Below are positions 43,079 through 52,928 of a stretch of DNA of 56,165 bases, piece by piece. Positions within the stretch are counted from its first letter, which is position 1. The number at the start of each line of letters is the position of its first letter. The stretch covers positions 1-56,165 of the forward strand of contig CAZDVK010000010.1 in NCBI GenBank assembly GCA_964508915.1, given 5' to 3'. Both the position numbers and the translations under genes were made by a program. This DNA is from CAZDVK01 sp964508915. GTDB lineage: Bacteria > Pseudomonadota > Alphaproteobacteria > Paracaedibacterales > CAIULA01. Below the pieces are notes generated by a model. The model saw only the letters and a list, made by a program, of their open reading frames with translations, was not told the DNA's origin and ran no database searches.

Positions 43079-44968
43079 ATGTGCGGGTTTGTTGGCTTTT
43101 TTGGAAAAAATACCTCTCAAGCGGGTCTTCCCGTGCTGCAGAAAATGGCCCAAACCTTAGTACACAGAGGCCCTGAAGATGAAGCTTTTTGGCATGACGA
43201 TAACGATGAGATTTATTTAGGTTTTCGTCGTCTGGCTTTTTCTGATCTGACTCATGCAGGCCGCCAACCCATGGTATCCAGCAATGGTCGCTACGTGCTG
43301 GTTTTTAACGGTGAAATATATAACCACGAATTATCAGGGCCCCTTAAATCTGAGAATGTAGCTTTTCGAGGTCATTCTGACACAGAAATTTTACTTGAAA
43401 CCTGCGCATTGTATGGCGTCCACGAAGGGGTTAAAAAGCTAAACGGCATGTTCGCCTTTGCCCTTTATGATCGTCATGAAAAGTGTTTGTATTTGGTGCG
43501 TGATCGTTTTGGCATTAAGCCCCTATATTACATGCAGCACAATAGTGCCCTTGTTTTTGCTTCTGAATTAAAAGCTTTTTGGCCTTATCTTTCTGAAAAA
43601 CCGTCTATTAATTCGGTGGCTTTAAGCCTTTATCTAAGCCTAGGTTACGTGCCAGATTCTTTGAGTATTTTTGATGGAATTTTGAAGGTCATGCCAGGCA
43701 CCATCATGACTTTTCGTTATGATCAGAAGGTATCAGGTTATACCTATTGGTCGATGGATCAAGCTGTGACACAGCCTAAATATTCCGGTTCTTATGGTGA
43801 TTTTGAATCAGAATTGCATGAATTGTTAAAAGACTCTGTAAAACGCACAACAATAGCAGATGTGCCTGTCGGTTCTTTTTTGTCGGGCGGTATAGATTCT
43901 TCGTTGATAACGGCTTTAATGCAACAAGAAAACAATAATGTATCGACATTTACCATTGGTTTTCATGAAAAAGCCTATAACGAGGCGCAACACGCCAAAG
44001 CTGTGGCCCAGCATTTGGGAACGAATCATCAGGAATGGTACATAACAGAACCCGAAGCCCTGAATGTTGTGCCAAAGCTAGCCACCATTTATGACGAACC
44101 CTTTGCGGATCCATCAGCTATTCCCACTTATTTAGTTTCCAAGTTTGCGCGGCAATCCTTAAAAACTGTTCTGTCAGGCGATGGTGGGGATGAATTATTT
44201 GGTGGCTATAAACGGTACGCATTTTTAAACACAATGTGGTCGTGCAGGAAAAAACACCCCTATCTTCGGTTTTTGGCACCTTTGATCCGCATTTTTCCAC
44301 CATCTGCTTGGGGGCGTTTGGCCCATGTTCTACCAAAAGCCATGCAGGTTCAAAACATTGGTCAACGGCTACATACGGTTGCTAATTTATTAAGCCAATC
44401 ATCGTTCGAGGCAGCTTATTACGAATTTATAAGTTTGTGGCAGAATCAGGCGCTGCGCAGCCTGCTCAAAGAAACATATCCCTTAACGCCACTGGAAAAT
44501 ACATTTGATCTGATGCCCGTTGAATACATGCAGTGGATTGATACAATTGGTTACTTACCTGGTGATATTTTAACAAAACTGGATCGCGCCACCATGGCGG
44601 TAAGTTTAGAAGGACGCGTGCCTTTATTAGACCATCGTATTGCCGAGCTTGCTTGGAAAGCGCCCGTTCATTGGAAAATAACTGATGACGGCAAGGGCAA
44701 GCGTCCTTTGCGGCAAATTTTAAAACAATATATTCCGAAAGAATTGTTTGATCGCCCTAAAATGGGCTTCAGCGTACCTGTTGAACGCTGGCTGCGCGAG
44801 GGGTTAAAAGATTTTTCTGATCAACTATTGTACGACCCAAGTTTAGGTGAATTTATGGATGCGGCCCAAATTCGCACAATTTGGGAACAACATAAAAAGG
44901 GCACGTTGAACGAACACGGTCGACTTTGGCCTATTATTATGTTCCAAAATTGGCGATTAAATGGGTAG
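43079..44968 (+). CDS. asnB: Asparagine synthetase (glutamine-hydrolysing)
   Basis: This 629-residue amidotransferase makes asparagine or amidates a related substrate. Cys2 (MCGFVGFFG) is the glutaminase nucleophile after Met removal; the N-terminal Ntn domain shows LVFNGEIYNH, and the C-terminal ATP-binding domain SGGIDSSLITALM and LSGDGGDELFGGY. Some proteins with this architecture modify surface polysaccharides, so the asparagine role is not certain. Confidence 0.9.
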   Translation: MCGFVGFFGKNTSQAGLPVLQKMAQTLVHRGPEDEAFWHDDNDEIYLGFRRLAFSDLTHAGRQPMVSSNGRYVLVFNGEIYNHELSGPLKSENVAFRGHSDTEILLETCALYGVHEGVKKLNGMFAFALYDRHEKCLYLVRDRFGIKPLYYMQHNSALVFASELKAFWPYLSEKPSINSVALSLYLSLGYVPDSLSIFDGILKVMPGTIMTFRYDQKVSGYTYWSMDQAVTQPKYSGSYGDFESELHELLKDSVKRTTIADVPVGSFLSGGIDSSLITALMQQENNNVSTFTIGFHEKAYNEAQHAKAVAQHLGTNHQEWYITEPEALNVVPKLATIYDEPFADPSAIPTYLVSKFARQSLKTVLSGDGGDELFGGYKRYAFLNTMWSCRKKHPYLRFLAPLIRIFPPSAWGRLAHVLPKAMQVQNIGQRLHTVANLLSQSSFEAAYYEFISLWQNQALRSLLKETYPLTPLENTFDLMPVEYMQWIDTIGYLPGDILTKLDRATMAVSLEGRVPLLDHRIAELAWKAPVHWKITDDGKGKRPLRQILKQYIPKELFDRPKMGFSVPVERWLREGLKDFSDQLLYDPSLGEFMDAAQIRTIWEQHKKGTLNEHGRLWPIIMFQNWRLNG

Positions 44969-44982
44969 GCAATTTTTTGTTT

Positions 44983-45771
44983 TTACCGGGCGGTCCAGCC
45001 ACCATCTACAGTTATGGATGATCCGGTTATTTGGGATGCTGCATCGGAACACAAGAAAGTAACCAATTCACCAATATGTTCCCCTTTTGCAAATTGAAGG
45101 CTGGGTTGCTTTTCAAATAAAAGGTCTTGTTGGGCTTGTTCAAATGTTATGTTGCTCAGTTTTGCCTTATCTTCAATTTGTTTTTCAACCAAAGGCGTTA
45201 GAACCCAGCCGGGGCAAATAGTATTGCACGTAACGCCCTTACCAGCCGTTTCCAGGGCAACAACTTTTGAAAAACCAATTACCCCATGTTTCGATGCAAC
45301 ATAGGCTGCTTTTTGAGCAGACGCCACAAGGCCATGAACCGACGCAATATTAATAATACGGCCCCATTTTTTTTCAAGCATATGGGGTAAGGCCAGCCTT
45401 GTCGTATGAAAAGCGGATGATAGGTTAACAGCCAGTAATAAATCCCATTTTTCTTTGGGAAAGTCTTGCACATCAGCCACATGTTGAAGGCCTGCATTGT
45501 TTACGAGAATATCGATGCCGCCAAATTGTTTGTGGACATCAAGAATCAGTGATTCAATGGCAGAACTATCGGCTAAATTTGTGTCATAGAATACAACCTG
45601 ACCAGATGTTTTTCTTGACAATCGGTCTATGATAGGCTTAACTTGCTCCATTGATGCAAGGCCGTTGAGGACAATTGTGGCATCTTGGTTTGCCAACTCT
45701 TCTGCGATAGATAGACCAATCCCGCTTGTTGAACCTGTAACCAATGCGGTCTTTTTGTGTAACTTTTTCAT
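44983..45771 (-). CDS. bdhA: 3-hydroxybutyrate dehydrogenase (SDR)
   Basis: The 262-residue enzyme oxidises 3-hydroxybutyrate to acetoacetate with NAD. It shows the SDR cofactor motif TGSTSGIGLSIAEEL, NNAGLQHVADV (typical of BdhA), catalytic Ser in NIASVHGLVAS and YVASK, then CPGWVLTPLVEKQI. This matches BdhA rather than FabG. Convergent with asnB, divergent from the MFS gene. Confidence 0.9.
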   Translation of the reverse strand: MKKLHKKTALVTGSTSGIGLSIAEELANQDATIVLNGLASMEQVKPIIDRLSRKTSGQVVFYDTNLADSSAIESLILDVHKQFGGIDILVNNAGLQHVADVQDFPKEKWDLLLAVNLSSAFHTTRLALPHMLEKKWGRIINIASVHGLVASAQKAAYVASKHGVIGFSKVVALETAGKGVTCNTICPGWVLTPLVEKQIEDKAKLSNITFEQAQQDLLFEKQPSLQFAKGEHIGELVTFLCSDAASQITGSSITVDGGWTAR

Positions 45772-45792
45772 AAAATAAAAAATCCTTTTCAG

Positions 45793-45826
45793 TCCTTTAC
45801 ACGTAATAGTGTAGAAGGAATTTTTT
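45793..45826 (+). promoter_or_regulatory. Terminator-like hairpin 22 nt upstream of the MFS gene
   Basis: TCCTT-TACAC (45793-45802) pairs with GTGTA-GAAGGA (45809-45819) with one bulge; ATTTTTTATTTTTT follows. On the plus strand this looks like an intrinsic terminator just before the MFS start codon, so it may act as an attenuator. No antiterminator partner is evident. Confidence 0.45.
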
Positions 45827-45847
45827 ATTTTTTGTTTAATTTTTTTT

Positions 45848-47104
45848 ATGGATAAAATGACAAACCTTCAAACAAAACCTCAAAAATCAAAAATTCCTGC
45901 GTCTGTTTGGGCTATTGGAGTGGCATCATTCTTAATTAATGTTTCCTCATCCATTGTTTTTGGCCTTTCAGCTGTTTATATGAAAACAAGTTTGGGGGTA
46001 GCCACCGGGTGGATCGGCCTTTTGGAAGGTCTGGTGGAGGGTTGTTCCTATGTTATTAAGTTGTTTTCTGGGGTTTTTAGTGACTTTTTGCGTCGTCGTA
46101 AATCTATTATGCTGTTTGGTTTTTGTTTAGCAACGTTAGCACGCCCTCTTTTGGCTGTTTCAGGCACGGCAGCAGCTGTTGTGGTTGCCCGTTTGTTTGA
46201 TCGCGTTGGCAATGGTATGCAAGCCACACCAAGAGACGCGTTAGTGGGTGACATTGCACCTGAGGATATTAAAGGCGCTTGCTATGGCTTACGGCAAAGT
46301 CTAGCCACTGCGGGATCTTTCTTTGGCGGAATTTTAGCTGTGGGGGCTATGGTTCTAACAGCTAGCAATTTCCATTCTGTTTTTTGGATTGCGGCTATTC
46401 CCGCCGGCCTAGCCTGCTTGATCTTGGCTTTTTTTGTTAAGGATTCTGAAAAACTGACAAAAGAAGATGAATCTCCGACGTCTCCTCAGCATAAAAGCAA
46501 GTATCACAAAATCCACTGGTCTGACATCCCACGCCTTGGAAGGCCCTATTGGTTTTTGATGGCTGTCGTGTCTGTTTTTATGCTAGCCCGTGTGAGTGAA
46601 GCCATGTTGATTTTGCATGCACACCAGAATTTTGGTTTAGCAGAAGCGTATACACCATTGATTTTAATTCTTTACAATGGTGCCAATTCATTAGCGTCTT
46701 ACCCTGTGGGGCGGTTATCAGATTTTACAGACCGTCGTATTATTTTGGCGGTTGGTTTTGCTGTTTTAGTTTTGGCAGATGTGCTGCTTGGATTTGCGCC
46801 CAATATTTGGGTAATGATGGCAGGTGTTGCTGTATGGGGCGTTCAAATTGGTATGACACAAAGTATGTTTATGGCCCTAATTGCCGATAATGTGCCTGAT
46901 GATTTGCGGGGGACAGGATTTGGTTTTTATTATCTTATTAGCGCCGTTGCCTTGATTTTAGCCAGTACCATTGGAGGATTTGTGGCGCAGCACTTTGGTG
47001 AATCGGTCACATTTATTGTAAGTTGCTGCATAGGGGTTGTTTCGCTTATGATGCTGTTGGTGTTGATACGTAGGCAGCCCACCCCCGATAAAGGAGATTC
47101 CTAA
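45848..47104 (+). CDS. Major facilitator superfamily transporter
   Basis: The 418-residue protein has 12 hydrophobic segments and the MFS-specific DRVGNGMQATPRDALVGD block of the MJ1317-like subfamily, plus GRLSDFTDRR between the halves. Substrate unknown. It ends overlapping the grxC start by one nt, so the two are co-transcribed. ATG at 45848; an ATG three codons later is equally possible. Confidence 0.88.
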   Translation: MDKMTNLQTKPQKSKIPASVWAIGVASFLINVSSSIVFGLSAVYMKTSLGVATGWIGLLEGLVEGCSYVIKLFSGVFSDFLRRRKSIMLFGFCLATLARPLLAVSGTAAAVVVARLFDRVGNGMQATPRDALVGDIAPEDIKGACYGLRQSLATAGSFFGGILAVGAMVLTASNFHSVFWIAAIPAGLACLILAFFVKDSEKLTKEDESPTSPQHKSKYHKIHWSDIPRLGRPYWFLMAVVSVFMLARVSEAMLILHAHQNFGLAEAYTPLILILYNGANSLASYPVGRLSDFTDRRIILAVGFAVLVLADVLLGFAPNIWVMMAGVAVWGVQIGMTQSMFMALIADNVPDDLRGTGFGFYYLISAVALILASTIGGFVAQHFGESVTFIVSCCIGVVSLMMLLVLIRRQPTPDKGDS

Positions 47105-47358
47105 TGCCAAAAATCGAAATTTATACAACAACCACGTGCCCTTATTGTGTAAAAGCCAAAAAACTTTTAGATAAAAAAGGCCTTACTTACGAAGAAATTG
47201 ACGTAACAGGGCAGTCTGAAGCCCGTGAAAAATTGGTGGAGCGTGCTGAAGGCCGGCGTACTGTGCCACAGATTTTTATTAATGGTAAGTCCATTGGTGG
47301 GTGTGATGATTTATACGCCTTAGAAGAAAAAGACCCGGATTTTATTCATAAATTTTGA
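47104..47358 (+). CDS. grxC: Glutaredoxin 3 (dithiol, CPYC)
   Basis: This 84-residue thioltransferase has the CPYC active site (TTCPYCVKAK), TVPQIFINGKSIGGCDDL, and full GrxC length. Start overlaps the MFS stop. It is the dithiol companion of the monothiol GrxD at 41.4 kb. Confidence 0.95.
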   Translation: MPKIEIYTTTTCPYCVKAKKLLDKKGLTYEEIDVTGQSEAREKLVERAEGRRTVPQIFINGKSIGGCDDLYALEEKDPDFIHKF

Positions 47359-47376
47359 AAACAGGGAAGGTTAACC

Positions 47377-47979
47377 CTACAGTTTTTTACCCAACAGGTT
47401 TTCCAGGTCTTTTCTGCATGTAGCTGTATCTGTAAAAAGAAAAGCGTGCATGCCAACGGCTTTAGCCCCTTCTACATTGGTCAATAAATCATCAAAAAAT
47501 ACGCATTCTTCGGCTTTCAATTGGTGTTTATCAATCAAATTTTGGTAAATTTTAGGGTCTGGTTTTAAAACACCCAAATCGGCAGATACGATAATATCTT
47601 TAAAATATTCGGTAAAAGCTGAATGTTGGCGGTGGTAGGCCATAATCTCATGAATATTATCGGTTATAGAAAATAACGAATAGCCCAGCTGATTCAGTTC
47701 TTTTAAAAGCTCTAAGCTTCCCTCTATAGGGGTTTGAGATTCTTTAAACCCCAACATCAATTGTTGAAATTTTTCTTTGGGAAAGTTCAGTAGATTTTCA
47801 TATTGAAGAACAGCTTCTTCTTCCGTTAATTTTCCAAGGTTTAAATCTAACCAGATAGGCCGCATGGCTTGAAATAAGGCTTGGGCATCTACGTTTAGAA
47901 AAACACGCTGAATCACCTTCAAAGGTTCCCAACGTACAAGCACGTTGCCAATATCAAAAACGATGTTGTGAACTGTCAT
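47377..47979 (-). CDS. HAD-superfamily phosphatase (YihX-like)
   Basis: The 200-residue protein is a class I HAD hydrolase with nucleophile motif VFDIGNVLVRW, a Thr in SITDN, and VFFDDLLTNVEGA as motif IV. The second Asp of the usual DxD is Gly, as in YihX/glucose-1-phosphatase-like members. A sugar-phosphate substrate is possible. Faces grxC convergently. Confidence 0.85.
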   Translation of the reverse strand: MTVHNIVFDIGNVLVRWEPLKVIQRVFLNVDAQALFQAMRPIWLDLNLGKLTEEEAVLQYENLLNFPKEKFQQLMLGFKESQTPIEGSLELLKELNQLGYSLFSITDNIHEIMAYHRQHSAFTEYFKDIIVSADLGVLKPDPKIYQNLIDKHQLKAEECVFFDDLLTNVEGAKAVGMHAFLFTDTATCRKDLENLLGKKL

Positions 47980-48145
47980 AAATTTGTGGTGGCCGCATTC
48001 ATTGTTTCCAAATTGTATGTCAGGAATGCAGTTCTTGTGAACCTAAACTTTGGGTGCATCAGATTTACTTTACAGTCTCTTGTGGGGTTCAAATCCATAG
48101 AGTATAGTGTTTGGGTGCACTTTGCTTAAATTTTAAGGTTTTTTT

Positions 48146-49330
48146 ATGTCTTTTAACGAACAAGATGATCCAGACAACCCCTGGGCAGCCCCCAAAAATG
48201 AACCCACAAAATCATCAACCAAAAGACCCAAGAAAGAAAAAGATGAACCGGTTCCTATAACACAAGTTCGTCGCAATAAAAATTCTGAAGGAAAATCATC
48301 TGGTAATCTGGTGGATGATTTATTTGATCTACTTCAAGAAGGTGTACGAAAAAAAGGCAATGGCGGCGGCAATAAACAGGGGCCGTCTGCGCCTAAACTG
48401 AATAAAGGTGTTTTTTTTGTAGGCGCTATTGTCTGCGCTGTTCTTTGGTTAGGGTCTGGTTTTTTCCGTGTTCAAGAAGGTGAGCTAGCCGCAGTTTTAC
48501 GTTTTGGAAAAATGGTTCGTATTTCCCAACCTGGTTTGCAGTACCGACTCCCTGCCCCTTTTGAACGGGAAATTATTCGTAAAGTTGATGTTTTAAATAA
48601 AATTGACAGCGTTTTGAAACAAGAAAAAGGGCAACAATCTGAAAATCAGGAACAATCCTTGATTTTAACGGGCGATGAAAACATGGTGTATACCAATTAT
48701 ACCGTTTTGTGGAAAATTCGTGATTTGGGGGAATTTTTATTTACAGCCCGTGACCCCGAGGCAACTATTCGTGTGGCGGCAGAAAGTGCCATGCGAGAGG
48801 TTTTAGGCCAAACAACAGCACGACTTGCTTTAACAGATGGCCGTGGAACGATTGGTACTAAAGCACAAGAACTGCTTCAAAAGATTCTAGATGTCTATAA
48901 ACTGGGCGTTCAAATTGTAAGCGTTCAATTGCAACGGGTAGAGCCACCCGTTCAGGTTATTCAAGCATTCAATGATATGCAGGCATCCTTGGTAGATGGT
49001 GACCGTTTACGTAACGAGGCAGAAGCATACCATAGCGATATTTTGCCCCGTGCCCGCGGTGAGGCAGAAAAAATTATTCAAGATGCCGAAGCTTATCGTC
49101 AGGAAGTTGTTGCAAAAGCAGAAGGTGAAGCCAATCGATTTAATGCTATTTATACGTCATATCGTTTAAACCCAAAGGTTACAATTATGCGGCATTATTT
49201 CGATACCATTGAAAAGGTTTTGAAAAAGAACCCTAAAACAATTGTAGATAGCAAAATCGGCGCTGGTGTGATGCCGTACCTGAATCTTCAAAATGGCAAA
49301 AAAACCAACAAAGCGGAAAAGGCAGAATAG
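48146..49330 (+). CDS. hflK: FtsH-modulating membrane protein HflK
   Basis: HflK forms with HflC the periplasm-facing SPFH complex that restrains FtsH. The 394-residue protein has a disordered basic N-terminus (residues 1-85), one transmembrane segment, then GFFRVQEGELAAVLRFGK and the SPFH core with VDVLNKIDS. AAGG lies 7 nt before the ATG. First gene of hflK-hflC-degP. Confidence 0.95.
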   Translation: MSFNEQDDPDNPWAAPKNEPTKSSTKRPKKEKDEPVPITQVRRNKNSEGKSSGNLVDDLFDLLQEGVRKKGNGGGNKQGPSAPKLNKGVFFVGAIVCAVLWLGSGFFRVQEGELAAVLRFGKMVRISQPGLQYRLPAPFEREIIRKVDVLNKIDSVLKQEKGQQSENQEQSLILTGDENMVYTNYTVLWKIRDLGEFLFTARDPEATIRVAAESAMREVLGQTTARLALTDGRGTIGTKAQELLQKILDVYKLGVQIVSVQLQRVEPPVQVIQAFNDMQASLVDGDRLRNEAEAYHSDILPRARGEAEKIIQDAEAYRQEVVAKAEGEANRFNAIYTSYRLNPKVTIMRHYFDTIEKVLKKNPKTIVDSKIGAGVMPYLNLQNGKKTNKAEKAE

Positions 49331-49332
49331 TT

Positions 49333-50217
49333 ATGAATCTTAAATTGAATTTTTCTATTATCGCTTTTGTTGCGGCTTTGTTTGTTTTGTTTTCTTCCCT
49401 TTTCGTGGTGGAACAAACGCAGCAAGCTATTGTTTTGCAATTTGGTGAATCACGACGCGTTGTGAAAGATCCGGGCTTATGTTTTAAACTTCCCTTAATA
49501 CAAGAGGTCACCTTGTATGACAAACGCATTTTGGACTATGACCTACCCCCCATTCATATTACAACGGTGGATCAAAAGCGTTTGGTTGTAGACACATATA
49601 CGCGCTACCGTATTGAAGACCCCCTTGTATTTTTTAGAAGTGTTAAGCCAGCCGCTGAAATGGGGGCCCAAATGCGGTTGGAAACTTTGATCAGCAGCTC
49701 TGTTCGAAATGTTTTGGGTAAGGTTGAATTGCGCACCATGCTGAGCCTTGAACGTTCCAATATTATGCACCAGATTGTTGATGAAGTTCGCACTATGGCA
49801 AAACCGTTGGGTATTCATATCGTGGATATTCGAATTATTCGAACTGAACTTCCTAAAGAAAACCGTGATGTTGTGTTTGCGCGTATGAATTCAGAATTAG
49901 ATCGTTACGCAAAGGAAAACAGGGCAAAAGGTGCTGAAGTAGCACAGGGGATTCGGGCGAAAGCAGAAAAAGACAGAACAGTTCTGTTAGCTGAAGCCCA
50001 AAAGAAAGCCCAAGGTGTTCGAGGTGAAGGGGATGCCCAAGCTATTCGTGTTGCAACGGAAGCTTACGGGAAAGACCTTGATTTTTACAATTTTTACCGC
50101 ACAATGGAAACATATAAAGATTCTATGACAGACGACACAAACTTGGTACTATCGACAGATAGCCCATTATTGGGGTTGTTAACAAGTCCAATGAAACAAC
50201 AAGAAATGATTCGCTAG
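49333..50217 (+). CDS. hflC: FtsH-modulating membrane protein HflC
   Basis: The 294-residue SPFH protein has an N-terminal anchor, FVVEQTQQAIVLQFGESRRVV and the typical RTELPKENRDVVFARMNSEL stretch before the coiled coil (KENRAKGAEVAQ...). It starts 2 nt after hflK. Confidence 0.95.
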   Translation: MNLKLNFSIIAFVAALFVLFSSLFVVEQTQQAIVLQFGESRRVVKDPGLCFKLPLIQEVTLYDKRILDYDLPPIHITTVDQKRLVVDTYTRYRIEDPLVFFRSVKPAAEMGAQMRLETLISSSVRNVLGKVELRTMLSLERSNIMHQIVDEVRTMAKPLGIHIVDIRIIRTELPKENRDVVFARMNSELDRYAKENRAKGAEVAQGIRAKAEKDRTVLLAEAQKKAQGVRGEGDAQAIRVATEAYGKDLDFYNFYRTMETYKDSMTDDTNLVLSTDSPLLGLLTSPMKQQEMIR

Positions 50218-50234
50218 GGAGAGCTTTTGGTATT

Positions 50235-52106
50235 ATGGTGATGGAAAATTTAAAGAAAAGTAGGTTTACTGCGTATGGCGCACTTGTACTTGTTCTTTTA
50301 GCAGGAACAAGTTTTGCTGGTGCCCTAAGACCTGAAAAAAATCAACCCCAAACACCGTCGTCGTCGCTGGCTTCTCAATCTGTGGCAGTGGCCGCACCAG
50401 CTACACCTGTTGCTCCTGTACCTTCAGCTACTTCAGTAGTTGCTGCCCCCCAACCGTCATCAGCTTCTGTTGATTTTCGCCATGGTTTTGCTGATGTAGC
50501 TGAAAAAGCTTTACCAGCTGTTGTGAATGTGGCAACAACTCAAATTGTTGGCAAAGAAAGAGGTGCCCCAAATGGTGATGGCGGTGGCCCACGTATGATG
50601 CCGGGTAACCCTTTTGAAGATTTGTTACGTGAGTTTTTTAATGGCCAGTTAGACCCATCCCCAAAGCGTGTTCAGTCTTTGGGGTCTGGTTTCATTATTC
50701 GCATTGCAGGAACAGACGCCTACATTGTGACGAATCATCACGTCATTGGAAACGCTAAGAAGATTAGTGTGTTTTTACATGATAAAACAGAACTAGAAGC
50801 AACAGTTCATGCTTTTGATGAACGCACAGATATTGCCGTTTTGAAAGTATCTGTCGCCAGCTTACCGGATGACAAGAAAAAACTGGCCGCCCTTGAATGG
50901 GGTGATTCAAATATTACACGCGTGGGTGAATGGGTATTGGCTATTGGTAACCCATTTGGCTTAGGTAGTACGTTAACCGTTGGTGTTGTGTCCAGTAAGG
51001 GTCGTGATTTGATGGCGCCCGGACGGAAAAGTGATTACGTTGACGATTTTATCCAACATAGTGCCCAGATTAACATGGGCAACTCAGGTGGATGCTTGTT
51101 AGATGTCAATGGAAAAGTCATTGGTATTAATACAGCCATCTTTTCACCAAGCGGCGGCAACGTTGGTATTGGGTTTGCGATACCATCGGATGTGGCTAAG
51201 AAAACAGTTGAACAACTGATTGAATTCAAACGCACGAAACGTGGCTGGTTGGGCGTACGTGTCCAGCATATGTCGGAAGACATGGCTGAAAGTTTAGGCT
51301 TAAAAATCAAAGGAGCTATTGTGGGCAGCGTGACCCCAGAAGGCCCTGCTGAAAAGGGCGGTCTTCAAAATGGTGACGTGATCATTAAATTTGATGGAAA
51401 AATTATCAATGATAACAACCGAATTTCCCGCCTTGTGGGCGAGACGCCTATTGGAAAATCGTGTGAGGTTGAAATTTGGCGTAATGGTAAAACATTAACG
51501 AAAAATGTGGTCATTGGCGAATTTGAAGAAGCCCTTCAAAAAGGCAAAATTGACCCAGCAGCGCCTAAGGGGCCGTCACCAGACAGTCAAACAGTGGAAC
51601 TGTTGGGCATGCAATTGGCACCTACGCCCAAAGGGGAAACACCTGGGGTTTATATCTCAAAAATTGATCCGAACGGGTTGGCATCTGATTCAGGTGTTCG
51701 CGTTGGTGATATTATTACAGAGGCCAGTGTTGCTGAAAAACTAACGCCTATCCAAGCACCTAAAGATATGGTTAGTGCTGTTGAACAGGCTAAGAAAGAA
51801 CATCGGAAAAATATTTTACTACACATTGTGCGCGATTCAAAAAGTGGCGTAGATTTTTATTTATCTTTACGTATAGAAGATACAGATAAAAAATCAGATA
51901 AATTGGCTTCTACGCCTGAAATGTCTGCACCCAAAACACCAGCGGCAGAACAGCCTGGAATATCGGTAACGCCTCCGCCTGTTCCACCTGCAACACCTCA
52001 GGTCCCTGTAGAGCCAGGTAAATTGCCAGGTGCTCTTGATAAGCAGCCTCAGGCTCCTATTGTTGAGCATCCAGCGAATGTGCCCCAAACAGCACCAGCG
52101 GCGTAA
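50235..52106 (+). CDS. degP: Periplasmic Do-type serine protease
   Basis: DegP degrades misfolded envelope proteins. The 623-residue product has a signal peptide, a Pro/Ala-rich linker, a trypsin-like domain with His169 (VTNHHVIG), Asp199 (ERTDIAVLKV) and Ser284 (MGNSGGCLL), then two PDZ domains (RGWLGVRVQ; VYISKIDPNG) and a 60-residue Pro-rich tail. The usual GNSGGP(L) here is GNSGGC(L), a substitution next to the oxyanion site. It belongs to the hflKC operon, as in many alphaproteobacteria. Confidence 0.93.
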   Translation: MVMENLKKSRFTAYGALVLVLLAGTSFAGALRPEKNQPQTPSSSLASQSVAVAAPATPVAPVPSATSVVAAPQPSSASVDFRHGFADVAEKALPAVVNVATTQIVGKERGAPNGDGGGPRMMPGNPFEDLLREFFNGQLDPSPKRVQSLGSGFIIRIAGTDAYIVTNHHVIGNAKKISVFLHDKTELEATVHAFDERTDIAVLKVSVASLPDDKKKLAALEWGDSNITRVGEWVLAIGNPFGLGSTLTVGVVSSKGRDLMAPGRKSDYVDDFIQHSAQINMGNSGGCLLDVNGKVIGINTAIFSPSGGNVGIGFAIPSDVAKKTVEQLIEFKRTKRGWLGVRVQHMSEDMAESLGLKIKGAIVGSVTPEGPAEKGGLQNGDVIIKFDGKIINDNNRISRLVGETPIGKSCEVEIWRNGKTLTKNVVIGEFEEALQKGKIDPAAPKGPSPDSQTVELLGMQLAPTPKGETPGVYISKIDPNGLASDSGVRVGDIITEASVAEKLTPIQAPKDMVSAVEQAKKEHRKNILLHIVRDSKSGVDFYLSLRIEDTDKKSDKLASTPEMSAPKTPAAEQPGISVTPPPVPPATPQVPVEPGKLPGALDKQPQAPIVEHPANVPQTAPAA

Positions 52107-52114
52107 GATATTTC

Positions 52115-52861
52115 TTACAGGCCTTTCCAGGCGCTAATATAAACAAGATCAAGGGTGGCTTGAATGCCACCCTTTTTTTCTTGTGGATATACAGCCTGAA
52201 CAGTTTCCAAGAATTTTTTGGATAAGGGGCGTTTGCTTCGTTTATAAAGTGCATTTCGGCCGTAGCAAGACCGAACATCATGAATGAGTTTCATAACGGA
52301 TGAATAGTGCAACGTTAATGAATCATAATCTGTCACAATGTCTTTTAAGCGCGCTTGCTGTAAAAGGCTTGCAATGCTTTGTATTGTTATAAATGGTGAC
52401 ACCCGTGGCGAAACGCCGCTGTGGCATTGAATATCTGCTTGATTTAATGCATGGCGAAGTTCGTACAAACTATTTTCACCCACAAATGTCGATAGAAGAA
52501 GTCCACCTGGCTGCAAAGCATCCTGGTAAGACTGAAGCATTGCAGGCAGATCATTCACCCAGTGCCATTGGTTTACCGAAATAATTAGGTCAAACGCATG
52601 GGTAAATGAAATTTTTTCATCCAAATTATTCAATGAAACAACATTAACATTCTGCTCACGCTTTAGCAGGTAGTCGACTAAATTCGGTAAGGGTTTTGGG
52701 GAATGAATACATATTTTTTGAAATGGATTTTTAAAAAGGGTCAGGCGCGCCATAAGGGTTGAAGCCATGTGATCTAAAAGGGTATCCAACGTATTCGATA
52801 ATGGTTTATGGAGATGCCATCTTTTTATGTATAAGTCACGGTCGAATAAGGGGGCTGACAT
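52115..52861 (-). CDS. SAM-dependent methyltransferase (BioC/NDUFAF5-like)
   Basis: The 248-residue protein begins LFDRDLYIKRWHLHKP, the start seen in alphaproteobacterial relatives of NDUFAF5, where a DR-LY--R segment precedes a class I methyltransferase fold. The glycine-rich SAM motif I is poorly conserved (KICIHSPKPLPNLV), but DLIISVNQWHWVNDLP and LQPGGLLLSTFVGENSLYEL are typical. Function is unresolved; biotin synthesis is less likely because no other bio gene is seen. Confidence 0.75.
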   Translation of the reverse strand: MSAPLFDRDLYIKRWHLHKPLSNTLDTLLDHMASTLMARLTLFKNPFQKICIHSPKPLPNLVDYLLKREQNVNVVSLNNLDEKISFTHAFDLIISVNQWHWVNDLPAMLQSYQDALQPGGLLLSTFVGENSLYELRHALNQADIQCHSGVSPRVSPFITIQSIASLLQQARLKDIVTDYDSLTLHYSSVMKLIHDVRSCYGRNALYKRSKRPLSKKFLETVQAVYPQEKKGGIQATLDLVYISAWKGL

Positions 52862-52928
52862 TTTTTATGAATCACCTTGGTTATGTGGGCAACTGCCATA
52901 ATATCAAATAAATTGACCTCAGTGTGAT

